Source of the DNA: Syntrophomonadaceae bacterium
GTDB lineage: Bacteria; Bacillota; Dethiobacteria; DTU022
Direction of reading: 5' to 3'
Assembly: GCA_003553305.1 (NCBI GenBank)
Contig: PWEB01000023.1
Span: 1-14,360, forward strand
DNA: 14,360 nt
The stretch's first letter is position 1. Every line of letters starts with the position of its first letter. The position numbers were made by a program, and so were the translations under genes. Of this stretch, positions 1 to 6,290 are shown one piece after another. Under the pieces are notes generated by a model that saw nothing but the letters and a program-made list of their open reading frames with translations, searched no databases and was not told where the DNA came from.

Positions 1-1589
1 CTGTTCCCGGTGATCACCGGACTATTCAGGAGGCTATCGATGGCGCAGAAGATGGTGACGAAATCCTGGTTGACCCAGGGGTTTATTATGAACAGATTGA
101 TTTTTTGGGCAAGGATATAACCGTGCGCAGTTCTGATCCTGATGACCCGGAAGTGGTTGCAGAAACGATAATCGATGGTCGGAAGCGGGGTTCAGTGGTC
201 ACTTTCCAAAACGGTGAAAGTAAAGATGCTGTTTTGAAAGGGTTTACGATAACCAGTGGGACTGGAAACAGGAAGTCAGTGACCTACGAGGAAGCAGGGG
301 AGACGATTACCGAAGAAGGGTTTTACGGCGGTGGAGTGTTTATTGCGGATAATAGTTCCCCGACGATCACCCAAAATGTAATTGCCAACAACAATGCCGA
401 CCTTGACGGGGGCGGCATTGCAGTCCTTGAAGGTTCCAACCCTTTGATTGACGATAATACTATAGAAAACAACCAGTCGACCAGTGGTGGGGGAATTACT
501 GTATTGGAATCTAATCCGATCATTGAAAATAATATAATTCAGGAGAATGATGCTGAATATCTTGGCGCGGGTATTTTAGTGGACTATGATTCTTCACCCA
601 GTATTAGCGGTAATGATCTTAACAATAACAGTGGGACCAGTGGTGGTGCTATAGCTGTGTGGAGCGCAGATCCGCTGATTTCTGAAAATACTTTGCACCG
701 GAACAAAGCTATCTGGTTCGGTGGAGGTATTGCTGTTTTTGGCGGCAGTGCTAATATTGATAGCAATGATATTTCCAGGAATACGGCTGAAAATAACGGG
801 GGGGGGATCGCTGTCAGTGAAGGCGGTAATCCTGATATTAGCAATAACACAATCATGAAAAACTACACCGAAGAAAATGGTGGTGGCATAGCAATCCTGG
901 AAGGTTCAGAACCGGTAGTTTTTAATAATACGATTACAGATAACGCTGTTTTGTATGGTGGTGGTGGTATCTATGTTAAAGGATCTTCGCCAACTATCGA
1001 TGATAATACAGTCTCTGGTAACCTGGTCCAGCAGGACGGAGGAGGTATTGCTGTTTTGGAAAATTCTACAGCCAGCTTAGCCGGTAATATTATTGATGAT
1101 AATGGAGCCGGAAGAGCCGGTGGAGGCCTTGTTCTCGCCGGTGAATCCACGCTGGTTTTTAATGACAATACAGTCTCTGATAATAGGGCACTGACCGGTG
1201 GGGGCATTATAGTGCAAACCTCAACTATTGAGATGGAACGAAATATTATCTCCGGTAACCAGGCAGGCTCTCAGTCGGGTGGAGGTATTATTCTGGTTGC
1301 CAATTCAACAGCGACCGTAACAAACAATGAGTTTATAGAAAATATTGCCCATGAAACAGGTGGAGCTTTAGTGGCTTTCGAACAATCAACCGTTACTCTT
1401 AGTGAAAATGTTTTTATCAGAAATGAAGCTGAATTAGCCGGAGCCTTTATCGGTTATGGCGATGCAAGTATAGAATTAAACGATCCGGATGATAACACAT
1501 ATGAAGATAATGTACCTGATGACATAGACCCTGACCAGGAAGCGCCTGATGACACAGAACCTGACCTTGAAGAGGATGAGAATGATTAA
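1..1589 (+). CDS. Right-handed parallel beta-helix repeat protein, 5' partial
   Basis: The reading frame is open from base 3 with no start codon in view, so the gene begins upstream of the window. The TTG at 105 is internal: the residues before it (VPGDHRTIQEAIDGAEDGDE) are the usual first rung of pectin-lyase-like/DUF1565 beta-helix proteins. About 15 rungs of 23-25 residues follow, each with a GGGI[AT]V-type strand and an N-x-[IV]-x-x-N turn (for example GGGIAVLEGSNP then NTI-NN). The protein ends in an Asp/Glu/Pro-rich tail of about 35 residues. I see no LPxTG motif, SLH domain or C-terminal membrane anchor. Such helices are usually extracytoplasmic and bind or cut polysaccharide. No catalytic residues can be assigned here, so the function is unknown. 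A signal peptide, if present, lies outside the window. The fold is confident; the role is not. Confidence 0.85.
   Translation, partial: VPGDHRTIQEAIDGAEDGDEILVDPGVYYEQIDFLGKDITVRSSDPDDPEVVAETIIDGRKRGSVVTFQNGESKDAVLKGFTITSGTGNRKSVTYEEAGETITEEGFYGGGVFIADNSSPTITQNVIANNNADLDGGGIAVLEGSNPLIDDNTIENNQSTSGGGITVLESNPIIENNIIQENDAEYLGAGILVDYDSSPSISGNDLNNNSGTSGGAIAVWSADPLISENTLHRNKAIWFGGGIAVFGGSANIDSNDISRNTAENNGGGIAVSEGGNPDISNNTIMKNYTEENGGGIAILEGSEPVVFNNTITDNAVLYGGGGIYVKGSSPTIDDNTVSGNLVQQDGGGIAVLENSTASLAGNIIDDNGAGRAGGGLVLAGESTLVFNDNTVSDNRALTGGGIIVQTSTIEMERNIISGNQAGSQSGGGIILVANSTATVTNNEFIENIAHETGGALVAFEQSTVTLSENVFIRNEAELAGAFIGYGDASIELNDPDDNTYEDNVPDDIDPDQEAPDDTEPDLEEDEND
1515..1574 (+). repeat. 30-bp tandem repeat (2 copies) encoding acidic tail
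   Basis: Two adjacent, nearly identical 30-bp units (1515-1544 and 1545-1574) both begin CCTGATGACA and encode PDDIDPDQEA and PDDTEPDLEE. The period is in frame, so the duplication lengthened the acidic C-terminus of the beta-helix protein without breaking the frame. It looks like a slippage or duplication product. Confidence 0.75.
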
Positions 1590-1630
1590 AGTAGAGTGAG
1601 TAACAAAATTGCTCGGTAATGGTAATGTTT

Positions 1631-1662
1631 AACAGCCTGCCCTGGTGGCAGGCTGTTATTTT
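1631..1662 (+). terminator. Rho-independent terminator after beta-helix gene
   Basis: A perfect 11-bp stem (AACAGCCTGCC at 1631-1641 pairs with GGCAGGCTGTT at 1647-1657) encloses a 5-nt loop and is followed by ATTTT. It lies 42 bases after the beta-helix stop codon and separates that gene from the permease. The U-tract is short, but the stem is strong and GC-rich. Confidence 0.85.
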
Positions 1663-1760
1663 AAGGTGTGATCGGTGGATGAATGGGTTAATTTATTTAG
1701 ACAGGGTTGGATTAAACAGCCAGGACTATTGTCCAAAAGGGTAGATCATTCAGTGAAATA

Positions 1761-1769
1761 TGTTATAAT
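1761..1769 (+). promoter_or_regulatory. Candidate extended -10 promoter for permease gene
   Basis: TGTTATAAT contains a perfect TATAAT (1764-1769) preceded by TG at the extended -10 spacing. No good -35 hexamer sits 17 bases upstream, which is tolerated with an extended -10. The permease start codon lies 43 bases downstream of the box. Confidence 0.55.
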
Positions 1770-1774
1770 GTTTA

Positions 1775-1790
1775 TATACTTACTGGTATA
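1775..1790. promoter_or_regulatory. Dyad TATAC-N6-GTATA in permease leader
   Basis: A 5-bp inverted repeat with a 6-base spacer falls at the expected transcription start, just after the -10 box and before the ribosome binding site (AGAGGTG, 1798-1804). The position would suit a repressor operator controlling the metal(loid) permease. The arms are short and AT-rich, so chance is a real alternative. Confidence 0.3.
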
Positions 1791-1812
1791 AGGTAATAGA
1801 GGTGTCCCAAAA

Positions 1813-2838
1813 ATGGCTGGTCTATATGAAACAGACACTTTGATTATTGGTTATGAAATAGTGAAGCAGGCAGGGGTATTGGCTTTACGGGTGATCCCTT
1901 TGCTCATTGCCGCAGTTTTTCTTGCTGAATCAGCCAGGCTCTGGCTGGGTAATGAAAAATTGCGACTTTACATGGTAGGTCGGCATCCCTGGATGGGCCG
2001 CTTGCGGGCAGTGGTATTAGGGGCAGTCCTGCCCTTTTGTGAATGTGGTGCGTTTCCGATTATGCTAGGTTTGATACGGGCCGGTGTGCCAACCGGCGCA
2101 GTATTAACATTTTTCCTGGTCAGCCCGGTGGTCAGTATGCCGGCTTTCGTGCTCCTGATCGGGGTCTTTGGCCTTCCGCTGGCTCTAATTTACCTGATCA
2201 TTACTTCCGGTTCTGCCCTGGTGGCCAGCTTTTTGATCGAGTCCGCCGGCAGACGCTGGGGTATGTTTAAAGAAGGCGTAGCCGTTAATGAAGAAAAAGA
2301 GAAGAGAACCGGCCTGGCTATGGCTGGTCATGATTCCTCATGTGAAACAGCAGTAAATGGTTCTTGCTGTAATGAAACAGCAGGGCATTCAAAACAGGGC
2401 GATCATACACCGGCCGCTGTAGCTGACCAGGCCTGGGAACACACGGTTAAGCTGCTTAAAAGAATCACCCCTTATGTGGTTGCTGTAATCCTGCTCTCCT
2501 CGCTGCTGACCAATCTTGTGCCGCAGGATTTGATCCAACGGACCCTTGAAGCGGGGGCGCCTTTTGATATCTTAATCGGAGCCCTGGCTGGTATACCGGT
2601 CTACAGCGGAGATTGCGCAATGATTGCCCTGGTGGCTCCATTGATTGGCGCCACCGGTGCTGTGGGAGCCGGCATAGCTTTTATCATTTCCGGATCGGGA
2701 ACCAGTATCAACGGAATCATTTTCATGAGTTCGATTTTTAAGAAGCGTTTTCTGGCGCTTTATATCTTTACGGTGTTTTGTATAGCATTGATCGTTGGCT
2801 ACCTGATTTCCACTTTATTGGCCCTGGGCATTGTCTGA
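1813..2838 (+). CDS. ArsP/SO_0444-family permease, metal or arsenical efflux
   Basis: This 341-residue multi-pass membrane protein belongs to the DUF318/ArsP_1 permease family, whose characterised members export organoarsenicals or Cu/Zn. The family hallmark is PFCECGAFPIMLGL (residues 74-87), where paired cysteines C76 and C78 sit in a membrane helix, followed by a second conserved stretch FFLVSPVVSMPAF. The C-terminal half contains the matching GIPVYSGDCAM (C268). Hydrophobic segments lie near residues 17-38, 64-88, 95-120, 121-142, 218-236, 252-275, 275-297 and 313-340. The soluble loop between the halves (about 148-205) carries H173, C177, C185, C186, H192 and H198, a plausible metal-binding patch as in SO_0444-type members. 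The ATG has AGAGGTG 8 bases upstream. The gene stands alone between a terminator and lgt. The exact substrate cannot be read from sequence. Confidence 0.8.
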   Translation: MAGLYETDTLIIGYEIVKQAGVLALRVIPLLIAAVFLAESARLWLGNEKLRLYMVGRHPWMGRLRAVVLGAVLPFCECGAFPIMLGLIRAGVPTGAVLTFFLVSPVVSMPAFVLLIGVFGLPLALIYLIITSGSALVASFLIESAGRRWGMFKEGVAVNEEKEKRTGLAMAGHDSSCETAVNGSCCNETAGHSKQGDHTPAAVADQAWEHTVKLLKRITPYVVAVILLSSLLTNLVPQDLIQRTLEAGAPFDILIGALAGIPVYSGDCAMIALVAPLIGATGAVGAGIAFIISGSGTSINGIIFMSSIFKKRFLALYIFTVFCIALIVGYLISTLLALGIV

Positions 2839-2889
2839 TTTGTTTGAGTTGGCAATTACAAGGCAGTAATTTGCAATTATCGATTCTGA

Positions 2890-3699
2890 ATGCTTTTCAG
2901 TCACATAAGTAACAAGATAGGGGTGAGTTTTATATATATTGAAGATATCAGTCCGTTTGTTTTTGAGATAGGTCCGCTTGCTGTTCGCTGGTATGGTTTA
3001 ATGTTCGCTATTTCCTTTTTAGTGGGTTTTTATTACCTGCGGAAAAACGGTATGGAGAAAGGATTCACTGAAGACACGATTTTTACTCTGTTTATGATTG
3101 TAGTTGTTTCGCTTATGGTCGGAGCCAGGGCAGTATTTGTCCTTACTAATTGGTCATATTTTATGGAAAACCCGGATCTGATTATCCGTATCGACCAGGG
3201 CGGCCTTGCTTTTCATGGCGGGCTGCTGGGAGGATTATTGAGCAGCTGGTTATATTGCCGTTTAAAAAAACTAAACTGGTGGACCCTGGCTGACCTGTCT
3301 GTGCCGGGAGTTGCTGCTGGTTATGCCCTGGTGCGCATTGCCAATATTTTTAATCAGGAAATTCTCGGTCGTGAGGCAGTTATGTTCTTTTTTGAGAGGC
3401 ATCCGACCCAAATCTATGGCTCTTTAATTGGTATAAGCCTTCTCTTGCTCCATAATTATCTGGCCCGTCGGGGGCGCCCTAGCCCTGGTTATCTTTTCTG
3501 GAATTTTGTGCTGGGCTATACCCTGCTGCGTGGCTTGATAGAAGAAACATTCCGCTTAAACCCACTGCCTGTCTGGGGGTATATCAATGAAGTATGGGGT
3601 GTCGGATTTTTTACCACTGTTCATCTTTTTACTCCCCCGATCATTGTGCTTTGTCTTTTTATGCTCTGGAAGGTTAACCGCAGCCAGTCAGCCCCTTGA
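2890..3699 (+). CDS. lgt: Prolipoprotein diacylglyceryl transferase Lgt
   Basis: Lgt transfers diacylglyceryl from phosphatidylglycerol to the lipobox cysteine of prolipoproteins at the cytoplasmic membrane. Recognisable family features are FEIGPLAVRWYG near the N-terminus, GGLAFHGGLLGG (residues 104-115, with the conserved His at 109), RIANIFNQEILGR (149-161), HPTQIYGS, and LLRGLIEETFR. Several hydrophobic helices give the expected polytopic profile. The central motif differs from the usual GRxGNF: the first Gly is V148, the second is A151 and Phe is I153, while R149, N152, E157 and G160 are kept. The start is doubtful. ATG 2890 lacks a ribosome binding site and adds about 15 residues compared with typical Lgt proteins. 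A good site (AGGGGTGA, 2919-2926) lies inside the frame, with only ATA 2932 or ATT 2938 downstream at a usable distance. It lies 51 bases after the permease and could be co-transcribed with it. Confidence 0.9.
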   Translation: MLFSHISNKIGVSFIYIEDISPFVFEIGPLAVRWYGLMFAISFLVGFYYLRKNGMEKGFTEDTIFTLFMIVVVSLMVGARAVFVLTNWSYFMENPDLIIRIDQGGLAFHGGLLGGLLSSWLYCRLKKLNWWTLADLSVPGVAAGYALVRIANIFNQEILGREAVMFFFERHPTQIYGSLIGISLLLLHNYLARRGRPSPGYLFWNFVLGYTLLRGLIEETFRLNPLPVWGYINEVWGVGFFTTVHLFTPPIIVLCLFMLWKVNRSQSAP

Positions 3700-3716
3700 T
3701 CTTTTGTAAATTTAGA

Positions 3717-3758
3717 ATTATAATATTGATAACCATTATTAAATTGCAATATTATAAT
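3717..3758. repeat. Perfect 12-bp inverted repeat between lgt and DUF427 gene
   Basis: ATTATAATATTG (3717-3728) is matched exactly by CAATATTATAAT (3747-3758) across an 18-base spacer. It lies 17 bases after the lgt stop codon and 61 bases before the DUF427 start. Both arms contain TATAAT (3719-3724 and 3753-3758), and TTGATA (3726-3731) resembles a -35 hexamer, although its spacing to the second TATAAT is long (21). The element could be an operator over the promoter of the DUF427-msrB pair or an AT-rich stem-loop. No U-tract follows, so it is a poor terminator. Confidence 0.6.
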
Positions 3759-3819
3759 GATCGGTTGTTTTAAAAATTAATTTAGCAGTTTTACTGATTA
3801 TAGAAGGAAGGTATCGGAT

Positions 3820-4101
3820 ATGACTAGAGCGGTATGGAAAGATACAGTTTTGGCACAAAGTGAGGACACGATTCTTGTAGAGGGCAATCACTATTTCCCG
3901 CCTGCAGGTATAAAGAAAGAATATCTGGTGGAAAGTGATCACAAAACAACCTGTCCATGGAAAGGTTTGGCTCACTACTACCATCTTCAAGTGGCAGGCG
4001 AAAAAAATGAAAATGCTGTTTGGGCCTACCTGGACCCCAAAGAAAAGGCACGGCATTTAACCGGCTACTTTGCTTTTGGAAAGGATGTTAAAGTTGAATA
4101 A
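3820..4101 (+). CDS. DUF427 domain-containing small protein
   Basis: This 93-residue soluble protein covers the single DUF427 domain. Recognisable features are the opening A-x-W-K-D-T-V-L-A-x-S pattern, E-G-N-H-Y-F-P, the hallmark T-x-C-P-W-K-G (residues 43-49, with C45), then W-A-Y and the closing Y-F-A-F strand. The biochemical function of the family is not established to my knowledge, so none is assigned. AGAAGGAAGG (3802-3811) is a strong ribosome binding site 8 bases before ATG. Its stop codon overlaps the start region of msrB, so the two are probably co-transcribed and translationally coupled. This hints at a shared redox or stress role, but that is inference. Confidence 0.85.
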   Translation: MTRAVWKDTVLAQSEDTILVEGNHYFPPAGIKKEYLVESDHKTTCPWKGLAHYYHLQVAGEKNENAVWAYLDPKEKARHLTGYFAFGKDVKVE

Positions 4102-4711
4102 TAAGTATAGCTTTGCGATAACAATCTTGCTCTTCGGATTGTTGACGACAAATGCCGGTTGTGGAACAGGGAGTGCAGAAGCTGAACCGGAAGAACCTGA
4201 AGCAGTAGATGAGCTGCAAGATTGTGGAGATCTTCAAGAAGCCGAGCAAGTTGAGGTTGAGGTTGAGATAGGGAAAGAAGGTGAGGAAATGGACGAATTG
4301 CGCGATAGCCTTACTGAAATGCAGTATAAAGTGACTCAGGAGGACGGCACTGAGCCTCCTTTTGAAAATAAATACTGGGATCACAAAGAAGAAGGGATTT
4401 ACGTAGATATAGTTTCCGGTGAGCCGCTTTTTAGCTCGATGGATAAGTTTGATTCAGGAACCGGATGGCCAAGCTATACCCGGCCAATTTATGAGGATAG
4501 TATTATTGAAAAAAAAGATTTAAGCTTTGGTGTGGAGCGGACAGAAGTGCGCAGCAAGGAAGCAGATTCCCATCTGGGCCACCTTTTTGAAGACGGACCC
4601 GAACCAACAGGCTTGCGTTACTGCATTAACTCGGCTGCGTTGGATTTTATCCCTAAAGAGGATCTTGAAGAAAAAGGTTATGGGAAGTATCTTGAGCTTT
4701 TTGATGAATAA
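4085..4711 (+). CDS. msrB: Peptide-methionine (R)-S-oxide reductase MsrB, probable lipoprotein
   Basis: MsrB reduces methionine-R-sulfoxide in oxidised proteins. Residues 80-208 match the full domain: YKVTQEDGTEPPF, GIYVDIVSGEPLFSS, KFDSGTGWPSYTRPI, RTEVRSKEADSHLGH and GLRYCINSAALDFIP. C180 is the catalytic cysteine. The usual resolving position is Thr (T126), and the two CxxC zinc motifs are absent, as in one subset of the family. The N-terminus has Lys residues, a hydrophobic stretch (FAITILLFGLL) and TTNAGC, which looks like a lipobox with Cys at 26 although Asn at -3 is atypical. An acidic linker (about 30-75) follows. This predicts an anchored extracytoplasmic enzyme. ATG 4085 has GGAAAGG directly against it. 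TTG 4094 is better spaced from that site (9 bases) and would still keep the signal sequence. Both overlap the DUF427 stop. Confidence 0.9.
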   Translation: MLKLNNKYSFAITILLFGLLTTNAGCGTGSAEAEPEEPEAVDELQDCGDLQEAEQVEVEVEIGKEGEEMDELRDSLTEMQYKVTQEDGTEPPFENKYWDHKEEGIYVDIVSGEPLFSSMDKFDSGTGWPSYTRPIYEDSIIEKKDLSFGVERTEVRSKEADSHLGHLFEDGPEPTGLRYCINSAALDFIPKEDLEEKGYGKYLELFDE

Positions 4712-4781
4712 TAAGCGGGGGAACTTTACGAAACTGCAGAACCTGCACAGCAACTAATAGCAGCTGGTTATAATAATAAGT

Positions 4782-4820
4782 GAGGGTATCTCTCTATACA
4801 GGGAATACCCTCTTTTGTTT
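4782..4820 (+). terminator. Rho-independent terminator after msrB
   Basis: GAGGGTAT (4782-4789) pairs perfectly with ATACCCTC (4805-4812) around a 15-nt loop and is followed by TTTTGTTT. It closes the DUF427-msrB unit and lies between convergent genes (the MFS gene ends at 4853 on the other strand). The opposite-strand tail is only weakly T-rich, so use by the MFS gene is uncertain. Confidence 0.8.
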
Positions 4821-4852
4821 CCCCAAAAATCACATTTCATAGAATAATAGAT

Positions 4853-6088
4853 TTAACCGTTTTTTGCGCAGAGCATTTTGCCTAAAAACAGGCTGAAAAG
4901 CGCTGCAGCTGCTGAGGTGTAAAAAGGAAATATAGCCGTTTGATACTGCCATATTAACCCGCTTAAAGGCGGCATTAAGAATACTCCAAGTGAGTAAGTG
5001 GCAAAAAATAACCCGATTGCCCGACCCCGCCAGGCTGGTTGGGAGTCATTCATGACTATGCTGAGCATGCCTTGGAATAAGAGGCCAAAACCAATACCAT
5101 AGATTATTAAGGCGATAAAAAGGCCGGTCATGTTGTTCAAAGTAGCTGCCAGGATTAAGGAAAAACAGAGGGACAGCAATCCAAAGGTGCATCCCTGCAG
5201 GTCTCCGTTTATCAATGGTTTTAAGATCCTGGGCCAACTAATCTGAACGATGATTGCTGTCAGGGCGAATGCTGTAAACAACATGCCGGTTTGAGCATGA
5301 TCTAAACCCACTAACTTGGCTCGGGTAGGCAGAAACGAGGCTAGTGTGCCGGTGGATCCCATCGTGCCCAGGGCAAAGATGAACGCCCCCTGGAGGTTTG
5401 GTCTGGCCAGGATCTGCATAAAAGAGATCGGGACTGATTTAGATTGAGGAGGTTTTCCTGACTGATTTCTAAGCAGTCCAAATGCAGTTATTGTTGCTGC
5501 AGAGATAAGACCTGTTAGGCCATAGTATACCATGTGATAGCCGTATAAATTTGCGGTTATTCCAGCAGCCAGCGGGCCGGTTACAGCTGCCAGGCCGATT
5601 GTGGCCCCGAAGATTGAAAGGAGCAGAGCCTGAAATGAATCTTTCTCATTTTCCATGGTCAGGCTGGCCAGGGTGGCAGGCACCAATAAGCCACCCAGGA
5701 ATCCGTGTCCTGCCCTGATTAAAATGAGGTGATAAGCGCTCCCGGCCAGAGTGTAGAGGAGTAAAGCCAAGGCAGCACCGACCAGGCCAAAAAGCAGGGG
5801 CGGTTTCCAGCTGTTTTTATCGATAATCGTGCCGCTGACAAAATTGCCGACTATATTAAAAAGTGAATATGATCCAACAACCAGGCCGAGGATAAAGGGG
5901 GTTGCTCCCAGAGACATAGTGTAAGGAGCCAGCACCGGCATTTGAGCATGGGTGTCAAAGAAAGCGCTGAAAACGATCAGAAAAATTGACATCAGAAAAA
6001 AAAATTTTCCCTTTGATCTTGCTTCAAAGTATATTTCTCTGAGATTACTAAATCTTGTTCCTTGTTTTTCTGATTTTTTTTTAGACAC
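4853..6088 (-). CDS. Major facilitator superfamily transporter
   Basis: This polytopic membrane protein of about 411 residues has a charged cytoplasmic N-terminus (about 28 residues) followed by roughly 12 hydrophobic segments in two halves. GTIIDKNSWKP, after the second helix, is a degenerate MFS motif A (G-x-x-x-D-x-x-x-x-K/R). RAGHGFLGGLLVP fits the R-x-x-x-G-x-G motif B of the fourth helix. These are the features of proton-linked drug or metabolite exporters. The substrate is unknown. GTG 6088 is preferred over the upstream in-frame TTG 6094 because AAGGAGG (6096-6102) lies 7 bases from GTG but only 1 base from TTG. It is divergent from a DtxR/MntR-type regulator and shares a 200-base intergenic region with it, so a link to metal homeostasis is possible but not shown by the protein itself. 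Confidence 0.85.
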   Translation of the reverse strand: MSKKKSEKQGTRFSNLREIYFEARSKGKFFFLMSIFLIVFSAFFDTHAQMPVLAPYTMSLGATPFILGLVVGSYSLFNIVGNFVSGTIIDKNSWKPPLLFGLVGAALALLLYTLAGSAYHLILIRAGHGFLGGLLVPATLASLTMENEKDSFQALLLSIFGATIGLAAVTGPLAAGITANLYGYHMVYYGLTGLISAATITAFGLLRNQSGKPPQSKSVPISFMQILARPNLQGAFIFALGTMGSTGTLASFLPTRAKLVGLDHAQTGMLFTAFALTAIIVQISWPRILKPLINGDLQGCTFGLLSLCFSLILAATLNNMTGLFIALIIYGIGFGLLFQGMLSIVMNDSQPAWRGRAIGLFFATYSLGVFLMPPLSGLIWQYQTAIFPFYTSAAAALFSLFLGKMLCAKNG

Positions 6089-6126
6089 GACCAAGCCTCC
6101 TTATTAATGCTATGTTCCTTAATGAC

Positions 6127-6132
6127 ATTATA
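6127..6132 (-). promoter_or_regulatory. Candidate -10 box for MFS transporter gene
   Basis: A perfect TATAAT on the minus strand lies 38 bases upstream of the GTG start. No convincing -35 hexamer sits at 16-18 bases; a TTGTCC on the same strand is only 8 bases away. The assignment therefore rests on the -10 and its position. Confidence 0.4.
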
Positions 6133-6194
6133 CCTTCTTTGGACAAAAAAATAATCCTGCCCGGGCGATCTAAGGATGGTTTTGAATACGCGTG

Positions 6195-6223
6195 TTGACA
6201 CGATCAATAGAAGATGCTATATT
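6195..6223 (+). promoter_or_regulatory. Sigma-A-type promoter of the DtxR/MntR-family regulator
   Basis: TTGACA (6195-6200) is a perfect -35 hexamer, and TATATT (6218-6223) matches the -10 consensus at 5 of 6 positions across an ideal 17-base spacer. Transcription should start near 6229-6231, inside the palindrome at 6228-6247. Confidence 0.8.
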
Positions 6224-6227
6224 TCTA

Positions 6228-6247
6228 TTGTTAGAATAAACTAACAA
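6228..6247. promoter_or_regulatory. Palindromic operator candidate for the metalloregulator
   Basis: TTGTTAG (6228-6234) and CTAACAA (6241-6247) form a perfect 7-bp inverted repeat with a 6-base spacer, starting 5 bases after the -10 box. The TTAG...CTAA core resembles known DtxR/IdeR operators. Its position over the expected transcription start would let the adjacent regulator repress its own gene. Control of the divergent MFS promoter, about 95 bases away, is less certain. Confidence 0.6.
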
Positions 6248-6290
6248 GAGGTCTTTGCTTTTTACCGGCCGCATGACTTTGCTGAGCATT

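Noticed and set aside
105..107. TTG as the start of the beta-helix protein
   Set aside because: The same frame continues upstream to the window edge with typical beta-helix sequence, and no ribosome binding site precedes this codon.
323..1207. Several open frames on the minus strand under the beta-helix gene (323-523, 584-856, 971-1207)
   Set aside because: Their Pro/Leu-rich translations (repeated AIPPP) are the antisense image of the GGGI repeats. They have no family resemblance and no ribosome binding sites.
320..1380. Regularly spaced GGTGGAGGTATTGC-like DNA repeats resembling a repeat array
   Set aside because: They are diverged, in-frame protein repeats of the beta-helix with coding spacers, not a CRISPR array.
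2850..2875. Weak hairpin GCAATTAC / GTAATTTGC between permease and lgt
   Set aside because: The stem is AT-rich and bulged, with no U-tract. It is not enough for a terminator or an operator call.
6092..6094. TTG as the start of the MFS transporter
   Set aside because: It is only 1 base from AGGAGG, whereas GTG at 6088 has ideal spacing.
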